Shown here one piece after another: positions 1 through 3,988 of a DNA stretch of 5,616 nucleotides (positions within the stretch are counted from its first letter, which is position 1; each line of letters begins with the position of its first letter). Source of the stretch: Sutterella sp. Its GTDB lineage: Bacteria; Pseudomonadota; Gammaproteobacteria; Burkholderiales; Burkholderiaceae_F. The notes beneath the pieces are model-generated. The model made no database searches and was not told where the DNA came from. It was given only the letters and a program-made list of their open reading frames with translations. A program made the translations under genes and the position numbers. The stretch is taken from contig DNLN01000078.1 of NCBI GenBank assembly GCA_003488465.1, positions 1 to 5,616 of the forward strand, in the 5' to 3' direction.

Positions 1-498
1 GGCTCCGGCGACATCGGCCTCATAATGGCGCGTCGGCTCACGTTCCAGGGCGCGAAGGTGCTCGCCTGCATAGAGATAATGAAGAAGAGCTCCGGCCTCA
101 TGCGAAACGTGGTGCAGTGCCTGCAGGACTACGACATCCCGCTGCTCCTGAGCCACACCGTGACGGACGTGGAGGGCACGGAGCACGTGACGGGGGTGAA
201 GGTGAGCCAGGTGGACGATAACCTCAAGCCGATCCCAGGCACGGAGATTCACTACGACTGCGACACGCTGCTGCTTTCGTGCGGTCTCATCCCCGAGAAC
301 GAGCTTACGAAGGCGGCGGGCATCGAGATAGACCCGAAGACGCGCGGCCCGAAGGTCGATGCCTCGATGGCTACGTCCATGCCAGGCGTGTTCGCCGGTG
401 GCAACGTGGTGCGCGTGTACGATCTGGTGGACTGGGTGTCGCGCGATTCGGAAATCGCTGGAAGGAGTGCTGCAAAGTATGCGCTTGATCTGCATTAA
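1..498 (+). CDS. FAD/NAD(P)-dependent oxidoreductase, C-terminal part (5' end outside window)
   Basis: The reading frame is open from base 1, so this is the last 165 residues of a protein probably of about 400-430 residues in this family. It begins inside the NAD(P)H-binding Rossmann motif, GSGDIG, followed by LIMARRL. The typical C-terminal FAD-contact region comes later, with MPGVFAGGNVV and then VYDLVDWVSRDSEIAG. Such flavoproteins of the pyridine nucleotide-disulfide oxidoreductase superfamily pass electrons between NAD(P)H and an acceptor in the cytoplasm. The next gene is a DUF1667 protein, and in many anaerobes this pair lies downstream of a GlpA-like glycerol-3-phosphate dehydrogenase gene. 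That neighbour would lie left of the window, so the substrate link is inference. The ATG at 25 is internal to the Rossmann fold and is not the real start. The family call is solid; the exact substrate is unknown. Confidence 0.88.
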   Translation, partial: GSGDIGLIMARRLTFQGAKVLACIEIMKKSSGLMRNVVQCLQDYDIPLLLSHTVTDVEGTEHVTGVKVSQVDDNLKPIPGTEIHYDCDTLLLSCGLIPENELTKAAGIEIDPKTRGPKVDASMATSMPGVFAGGNVVRVYDLVDWVSRDSEIAGRSAAKYALDLH

Positions 499-820
499 CT
501 GCCCGAAAGGGTGTGAACTCGAGGTAACGGTGGACGGCGGCAACGTGACCGTCTCCGGTCATGGATGCCCGCGCGGCGAAACGTACGGCCGCGCCGAGGC
601 GACGAACCCCACGCGGATGGTCACGGGGCTGGTGAAGGTGGCCGGCTCCCGCCGCCCGCTGCCGGTGAAGACGCGCACGGCCGTCCCGAAACGGCTCATC
701 TCCGACGTCACGAACCTGCTCGCCAACACCACGGTGATTGCGCCAAAGAGCATCGGCGACGTGATCATCCCCGACGTTTGCGGCACGGGCGTGGATGTGG
801 TGGCGACCGCAGACCTCTAA
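479..820 (+). CDS. DUF1667 domain protein
   Basis: A small cytoplasmic protein of 113 residues. It opens with MRLICINCPKGC, a CxxCxxxC cluster at Cys5, Cys8 and Cys12. A second motif follows, GHGCPRGETYGRAEATNPTR, and then the segment around RPLPVKT. These are the hallmarks of DUF1667, a family of unknown biochemical role that is usually encoded beside FAD oxidoreductases. The cysteines could bind a metal or an iron-sulfur cluster, but that is inference. The ATG at 479 is chosen because GAAGGAG at 461-467 is a good ribosome-binding site 11 bases upstream, and because it places the cysteine motif at the N-terminus as in the family. The gene overlaps the end of the oxidoreductase by 20 bases, so the two are probably translationally coupled. 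Confidence 0.87.
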   Translation: MRLICINCPKGCELEVTVDGGNVTVSGHGCPRGETYGRAEATNPTRMVTGLVKVAGSRRPLPVKTRTAVPKRLISDVTNLLANTTVIAPKSIGDVIIPDVCGTGVDVVATADL

Positions 821-826
821 TCAGCC

Positions 827-1564
827 ATGGACATGAAGACCGCAAAGGAAATGCGTGCCGAGGCGTGGGCCGCGCTCGGCGAGAAGGGGCAGTACCTGCG
901 TTACGTGGCGGCGTTTCTGCTGATGGCGCTGACGCTCATTGCCATGATGGTGCCGCTCACCGCCATCCTCGGCGCTGGCATAGGGATGTCGGGCATAGCG
1001 CCATACTTTCAGCCCGGCGGCCATCCCGAGATCGGGCTGCTGACCGACCCGGAGGTGATGCTGCCGCTGCTCAGCTCGGCGCTCGTGTTCTCCCTGCTCG
1101 CCATCTACCCCATCGGTTTCGCTACGTGGGGGCAGGCGGCAATGGCGCTTGCGACAATGAGGCGGGGCCTCACCGTCGGCCATGCGTTCTCCGGCTGGGG
1201 GCACGGGTGGCGCATGGGCTGGATAAAGACGGTCGAGATGACATATGTGTTCCTCTGGACGCTTCTCTTCTATGTGCCGGGCGTCGTGAAGCTGCTGGCA
1301 TATTCGATGACGGCCTATGTCGCCGTTGACCACCCGGACTGGAGCGCCAACCAGTGCATAACGGAGTCCCGCAGGCTCATGGACGGACACAAGTGGCGGT
1401 ACTTCTGCCTGAACCTGAGCTTCATAGGCTGGTGGATTCTGGTGGCGGTGGCGTCGTTCATGCCTTTCGTGGGCAACCTGGCGCAGTGGTTCTTCATGCC
1501 GTACATGGAGTCCGCCAAGGCGGCGTTCTACGAGGACCTGCTGGACCGCGACGCTGTGGTATAA
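827..1564 (+). CDS. DUF975 family integral membrane protein
   Basis: A 245-residue polytopic inner-membrane protein of unknown function. Hydrophobic segments lie at about residues 26-51, 79-108, 138-167 and 193-216, and the second and third may each hold more than one helix. DUF975 features are visible: an amphipathic N-terminus with an ARxxL-like pattern (AEAWAALGEKG), a central FSGWGHGWRMGW, the region ESRRLMDGHKWRYFCLNLSF at 180-199 followed by IGWW, and the ending YMESAKAAFYEDLL. The last segment is characteristic of the family. The gene starts 6 bases after the DUF1667 stop and has no clear Shine-Dalgarno sequence, so it may depend on translational coupling. ATG 833 is an alternative start that shortens it by two residues. 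Its stop codon lies inside a TATAAT promoter element for the next gene. Any functional tie to the upstream redox genes is unproven. Confidence 0.85.
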   Translation: MDMKTAKEMRAEAWAALGEKGQYLRYVAAFLLMALTLIAMMVPLTAILGAGIGMSGIAPYFQPGGHPEIGLLTDPEVMLPLLSSALVFSLLAIYPIGFATWGQAAMALATMRRGLTVGHAFSGWGHGWRMGWIKTVEMTYVFLWTLLFYVPGVVKLLAYSMTAYVAVDHPDWSANQCITESRRLMDGHKWRYFCLNLSFIGWWILVAVASFMPFVGNLAQWFFMPYMESAKAAFYEDLLDRDAVV

Positions 1565-1569
1565 TACGC
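1557..1569 (+). promoter_or_regulatory. Extended -10 promoter element before nfu
   Basis: The sequence TGGTATAATACGC holds a perfect TATAAT at 1560-1565 preceded by TG at 1557-1558, an extended -10. No good -35 is seen at the expected place (about 1537-1543). The element overlaps the stop codon of the DUF975 gene and sits 32 bases before the ATG at 1598. The same 13-base pattern recurs before rpmE and before the last gene. Confidence 0.65.
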
Positions 1570-1597
1570 TGTTGATTTAACCGAAGGAGAATTGAAG

Positions 1598-1825
1598 ATG
1601 ACTCTTGAAGAACAGGTGAAGGCGATGCTCGACGCGCTCCGTCCCATGCTGCAGCAGGACGGCGGCGACCTTGAGTTCGTGAAGATGGATGGCAAGGTGG
1701 TTACGCTCAAGCTCACGGGCCACTGCGGAAGCTGCCCATATGCGATGATGACCCTCAAGCAGGGCATAGAGACGAAGCTGCAGGAGCTCGATCCGGAGCT
1801 GACCGTCGAGCGCGCAGCGGAGTAA
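1598..1825 (+). CDS. NifU C-terminal domain (Nfu-type) iron-sulfur cluster carrier
   Basis: A 75-residue protein made only of the NifU C-terminal (Nfu) domain. The family signatures are LRPMLQQDGGDLEFV at about 14-28, then LTGHCGSCPYAMMTLKQGIE, with the cluster-binding CxxC at Cys43 and Cys46. Nfu domains carry a [4Fe-4S] cluster, bound between two monomers, and deliver it to client proteins in the cytoplasm. The ATG at 1598 is preferred over the in-frame TTG at 1592. AAGGAG at 1584-1589 is 8 bases before the ATG but only 2 bases before the TTG. The gene follows a promoter-like element and lies 15 bases before iorB, so the two are probably co-transcribed. A client role for a 2-oxoacid:ferredoxin oxidoreductase is reasonable but inferred from position only. 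Confidence 0.92.
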   Translation: MTLEEQVKAMLDALRPMLQQDGGDLEFVKMDGKVVTLKLTGHCGSCPYAMMTLKQGIETKLQELDPELTVERAAE

Positions 1826-1840
1826 CCTGGAGGATTTGGC

Positions 1841-2431
1841 ATGGATACTTTCAACGTCTCACTTGTCGGCGTTGGCGGGCAGGGCATACTGCTCACGGCA
1901 AATCTCCTCGGCCGCGTCGCGGCGCTTGCCGGGCTGGACGTAAAGAAGTCCGAGATACACGGCATGGCGCAGCGCGGCGGCTCGGTGGCGTCGAGCGTCA
2001 GGTTCGGCGAGAGGGTTTGCTCGCCGATCATCCCGGCTGACGAAAGCGACCTTCTGGTTGCGTTCGACAGGCTGGAGGCGCTGCGCAACGCGCCGCAGCT
2101 GAAGGCGGGCGGCAAGGCGCTCGTCAACGACGTGTACCTCACGCCGGTCACGGTGTCGTCCGGCCAGCAGCCGGAGGTTGAGGATCTCGCAGGCTCGCTC
2201 AAGGCGGCCCTGCCCGACGCAATCTTCGTGGATGCCGCCGGAGTAGCGAAGGAGGTCGGCAACGACCGCACCGCGAACATGGTGATCGCCGGCGCCCTCT
2301 CCGCCCTCACGCCGTTCCCCGAGGAGCTTTGGCTAAAGGCGATGGCGGAGACGTTCACAGGGCCGAAGGCCAAGCTGCTGGAGGTCAACGAAAGGGCCTT
2401 CGCGCTCGGGCGCGCCGCCGCTGTGAAGTAG
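1841..2431 (+). CDS. iorB: Indolepyruvate:ferredoxin oxidoreductase beta subunit (IorB-like)
   Basis: A 196-residue cytoplasmic protein of the 2-oxoacid:ferredoxin oxidoreductase gamma-domain family. GVGGQGILLTANLLGR at residues 10-25 is the glycine-rich motif. SEIHGMAQRGGSVASSVRFG at 37-56 is the second conserved block, and PADESDLLVAFDRLEALR follows. Length and motifs fit IorB, which with IorA oxidises arylpyruvates such as indolepyruvate to aryl-CoA and reduced ferredoxin. A gamma subunit of another 2-oxoacid oxidoreductase is the main alternative, but the IHGMAQRGG block favours IorB. GGAGG at 1829-1833 is an ideal ribosome-binding site 7 bases before the ATG. The thiamine- and iron-sulfur-containing partner IorA, often encoded next to iorB, is absent here; Nfu lies upstream and rpmE downstream. 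Confidence 0.88.
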   Translation: MDTFNVSLVGVGGQGILLTANLLGRVAALAGLDVKKSEIHGMAQRGGSVASSVRFGERVCSPIIPADESDLLVAFDRLEALRNAPQLKAGGKALVNDVYLTPVTVSSGQQPEVEDLAGSLKAALPDAIFVDAAGVAKEVGNDRTANMVIAGALSALTPFPEELWLKAMAETFTGPKAKLLEVNERAFALGRAAAVK

Positions 2432-2446
2432 CCGCCAGATGGGGGC

Positions 2447-2479
2447 TTGCGTGCCACGCGGTAAAATGGTATCATACGC
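2447..2479 (+). promoter_or_regulatory. Promoter of rpmE-prfA
   Basis: A -35-like TTGCGT at 2447-2452 is separated by 17 bases from TATCAT at 2470-2475. TG at 2467-2468 makes it an extended -10. The 13-base string TGGTATCATACGC matches the element before nfu at 12 of 13 positions. The -10 lies 31 bases before the rpmE ATG, about the same distance as in the nfu promoter. It fills most of the 75-base gap after iorB, in which I see no convincing terminator. Confidence 0.68.
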
Positions 2480-2506
2480 ACACTTTTTGAAAGGCAGAGA
2501 AGAAAG

Positions 2507-2719
2507 ATGAAAGAAGGAATCCATCCTACCTACGAAGACGCGACGATCACGTGCGCGTGCGGCAATGTCATCAAGACGCGCTCCACCAAGAAGGAGATGC
2601 AGGTGAACACCTGCTCGGCGTGCCACCCATACTTCACGGGGCAGAAGACGATGGTCGATACGGAAGGCCGCGTTGATTCGTTCAAGAAGCGCTACGCGAA
2701 GTTCCAGAAAAAGGCTTGA
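2507..2719 (+). CDS. rpmE: 50S ribosomal protein L31 (zinc-binding form)
   Basis: A 70-residue ribosomal protein of the large subunit, near the bridge to the small subunit. It starts MKEGIHPTYEDATITCACGN, contains TRSTKKEMQVNTCSACHPYF and continues into TGQKTMVDTEGRVDSFKKRY, all typical of L31. The zinc ligands are Cys16, Cys18, Cys36 and Cys39, so this is the zinc-containing (C+) form rather than the cysteine-free paralogue made under zinc shortage. The purine-rich stretch AGAGAAGAAAG just before the ATG is a weak ribosome-binding site. It has its own promoter, and its stop codon overlaps the candidate TTG start of prfA, forming a tight two-gene translation operon. Confidence 0.97.
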   Translation: MKEGIHPTYEDATITCACGNVIKTRSTKKEMQVNTCSACHPYFTGQKTMVDTEGRVDSFKKRYAKFQKKA

Positions 2720-3804
2720 TCGAGAAAGCCCAGATCGGAAAAGTGTTGGATCGCCTTTCTGCGGTTGAGGCCGCGATGGGCGATTCTTCCGTTATGGCGG
2801 ACGCCAAGCGCTACCGCGAGACGGTGCGCGAGCATACCGCCCTCAAGAAGCTCGAGGCGGCGGCGAAGCGCTACTTCAAGCTCCTTGACGACATTGACGG
2901 CGCCAAGGCCATGCTTGCAGACCCTTCGCTCGACCCCGAGCTCGCCGCAGAGGCCGAGAAGGAGGTGGAGAGCCTTTCGGCGGGAATCCCCGAAGCCGAG
3001 CGCGAGGTGCTGGCGGGGCTTCTGCCGCCCGATCCGCTGGAGGCGCGCAACGCATGCTTCGAGATCCGTGCCGGTACGGGTGGCGAGGAGGCCGCCCTCT
3101 TCGCGGGCGATCTGTTCAGGATGTATTCGCGCTACTGTGAGGCGAAAGGCTGGCGCATCCGCGTGATGTCCGCAAACCAGACGTCGCTCGACGGCTACAA
3201 GGAAGTCATCTTCACCGTCGAGGGAGATGGTGCCTATGGGCTTTTCCGGTTCGAGAGCGGCGGGCACCGCGTGCAGCGCGTGCCCGAGACCGAGGCGCAG
3301 GGCCGCATCCACACGAGCGCGGCGACGGTGGTGGTGTTCCCGGAGGCCGACGAGGAGGATGATCTTGAAATCCCCGAGAAGGATCTTCGCATAGACCTGT
3401 TCTGCGCGGGTGGTGCCGGGGGTCAGCACGTGAACAAGACGGAATCCGCGGTGCGCATGACGCATCTGCCAACTGGGCTTGTGGCTCAGTGCCAGGATGA
3501 ACGCTCGCAGATACGCAACCGGGAGAAGTGCCTCGCCACGCTCAAGGCGCGCATCCTCGACTTCCGCCGCCGCGAGGAGGAGGCCAAGCTGGGGGCGTCG
3601 CGCCTAACCCTGCGCGGTTCGGGAGACCGCTCGGAACGCATCCGCACCTACAACTTCCCGCAGAACCGCCTCACAGACCATCGCGTGGATCTCACGCTCT
3701 ACTCGCTCGACCGCATCATTGAAGGGGCTCTCGATCCGGTGCTCTCAGCCCTGCGCGAGAAAGACCTCACCGAGCGCATCGCCGCCGGTCTCGGCAAGAT
3801 ATGA
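2716..3804 (+). CDS. prfA: Peptide chain release factor 1 (RF1)
   Basis: RF1 reads UAA and UAG stop codons on the ribosome and triggers peptide release. From the TTG at 2716 it has 362 residues, close to the usual 350-360. An N-terminal helical domain leads into EIRAGTGGEEAALFAGDLFR. The stop-codon-reading PxT motif is Pro190-Glu191-Thr192 in HRVQRVPETEAQGRIHTSA; PET occurs in other RF1 proteins and separates it from RF2, which has SPF. The catalytic loop is GAGGQHVNKTES, with GGQ at 235-237. The sequence SERIRTYNFPQNRLTDHR near the C-terminus is also typical. The start is uncertain. TTG 2716 overlaps the rpmE stop as TTGA but has AAGG only 1 base before it. GTG 2743 would give MLDRLSAVE, aligning well with shorter RF1 proteins such as that of Bacillus. 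The prmC/hemK gene, often downstream, is not there. Confidence 0.96.
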   Translation: MIEKAQIGKVLDRLSAVEAAMGDSSVMADAKRYRETVREHTALKKLEAAAKRYFKLLDDIDGAKAMLADPSLDPELAAEAEKEVESLSAGIPEAEREVLAGLLPPDPLEARNACFEIRAGTGGEEAALFAGDLFRMYSRYCEAKGWRIRVMSANQTSLDGYKEVIFTVEGDGAYGLFRFESGGHRVQRVPETEAQGRIHTSAATVVVFPEADEEDDLEIPEKDLRIDLFCAGGAGGQHVNKTESAVRMTHLPTGLVAQCQDERSQIRNREKCLATLKARILDFRRREEEAKLGASRLTLRGSGDRSERIRTYNFPQNRLTDHRVDLTLYSLDRIIEGALDPVLSALREKDLTERIAAGLGKI

Positions 3805-3828
3805 GCCGTGCATAGGCAAACGGAGGAT

Positions 3829-3846
3829 CAGGCATGATGGTGCCTG
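3829..3846 (+). terminator. Small perfect inverted repeat after prfA (weak terminator candidate)
   Basis: CAGGCA (3829-3834) and TGCCTG (3841-3846) form a perfect 6-base-pair stem around the loop TGATGG. It begins 25 bases after the prfA stop, where a terminator would be expected. No T-run follows it, so it is not a standard intrinsic terminator. It also covers the ATG of a 44-codon open frame starting at 3834. Confidence 0.25.
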
Positions 3847-3867
3847 GCGCGGGCTGCGTGCGGCGCG

Positions 3868-3876
3868 AAAAAAAAA
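3868..3876 (+). repeat. Run of nine A's in the prfA-downstream gap
   Basis: A homopolymer of nine A's follows a GC-rich stretch (GCGTGCGGCGCG). With the ten-A run 50 bases further on, it marks a sharp local composition change. It may simply be bent or UP-element-like DNA upstream of the promoter at 3915. Confidence 0.6.
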
Positions 3877-3914
3877 CTTTGAACTTCCCTGCAACGTGGT
3901 CGGCAAAAATGCGG

Positions 3915-3946
3915 TTGAAAAAAAAAATGAATATGATATCATGCGC
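3915..3946 (+). promoter_or_regulatory. Promoter of the exported glycosidase-like gene, with A-run in the spacer
   Basis: TTGAAA at 3915-3920 is a good -35, and TATCAT at 3937-3942 is the -10, with a 16-base spacer. TG at 3934-3935 makes it extended, and the string TGATATCATGCGC matches the other two promoters of the window. A run of ten A's (3918-3927) covers the end of the -35 and most of the first half of the spacer, so a change in its length would alter promoter geometry. ATGATATCAT at 3933-3942 is also a perfect 10-base palindrome. Transcription would start near 3949, giving a leader of about 36 bases to the ATG at 3985, or about 156 to the ATG at 4105. Confidence 0.66.
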
Positions 3947-3964
3947 GGCGTTTTTTCTTTTCAC

Positions 3965-3988
3965 ATGAATAGGAGCGTTTACACATGA
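3965..3988 (+). other. Seven-codon upstream reading frame overlapping the 3985 start
   Basis: ATG at 3965 opens MNRSVYT and stops at TGA 3986-3988, overlapping the ATG at 3985 as ATGA. It has no clear ribosome-binding site of its own. The AGGAG that serves the 3985 start lies inside it. Probably incidental, but an ATGA overlap within a leader can couple translation. Confidence 0.15.

Larger units (their letters stand above)
3834..3968 (+). other. Short open reading frame with a strong ribosome-binding site, doubtful gene
   Basis: An ATG at 3834 lies 7 bases after GGAGG (3822-3826), a better ribosome-binding site than several real genes here have. It opens a 44-residue frame ending at TGA 3966-3968. 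The peptide starts MMVPGAGCVRREKK and has no domain I recognise. It runs through both A-runs, giving Lys-rich stretches, and across the whole promoter of the next gene. That makes a conserved protein unlikely. It sits where prmC often follows prfA, so a decayed gene start is possible, but I see no PrmC motif. More likely chance or a leftover. Confidence 0.15.

Noticed and set aside
565..1329. 254-codon + strand frame overlapping DUF1667 and DUF975 genes
   Set aside because: Arg/His/Ala-rich out-of-frame translation. The other frame has two genes with family motifs and membrane segments.
2449..2459. GCGT/ACGC mini-hairpin after iorB as a terminator
   Set aside because: Only four base pairs with a three-base loop and no T-run; it overlaps the -35 of the rpmE promoter.
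1528..2481. 317-codon open frame on the minus strand across nfu and iorB
   Set aside because: Low-complexity Ser/Ala/Pro-rich translation typical of the antisense of GC-rich genes. The opposite strand carries two clear conserved genes.
3283..3291. PET in place of PAT or PVT in the RF1 stop-codon-reading motif as a recoding signal
   Set aside because: PET is found in ordinary RF1 proteins such as that of Bacillus, so it does not indicate altered stop-codon reading.
2692..3465. 257-codon open frame on the minus strand over prfA
   Set aside because: Arg/His/Leu-rich antisense shadow of the conserved RF1 gene, with no domain of its own.
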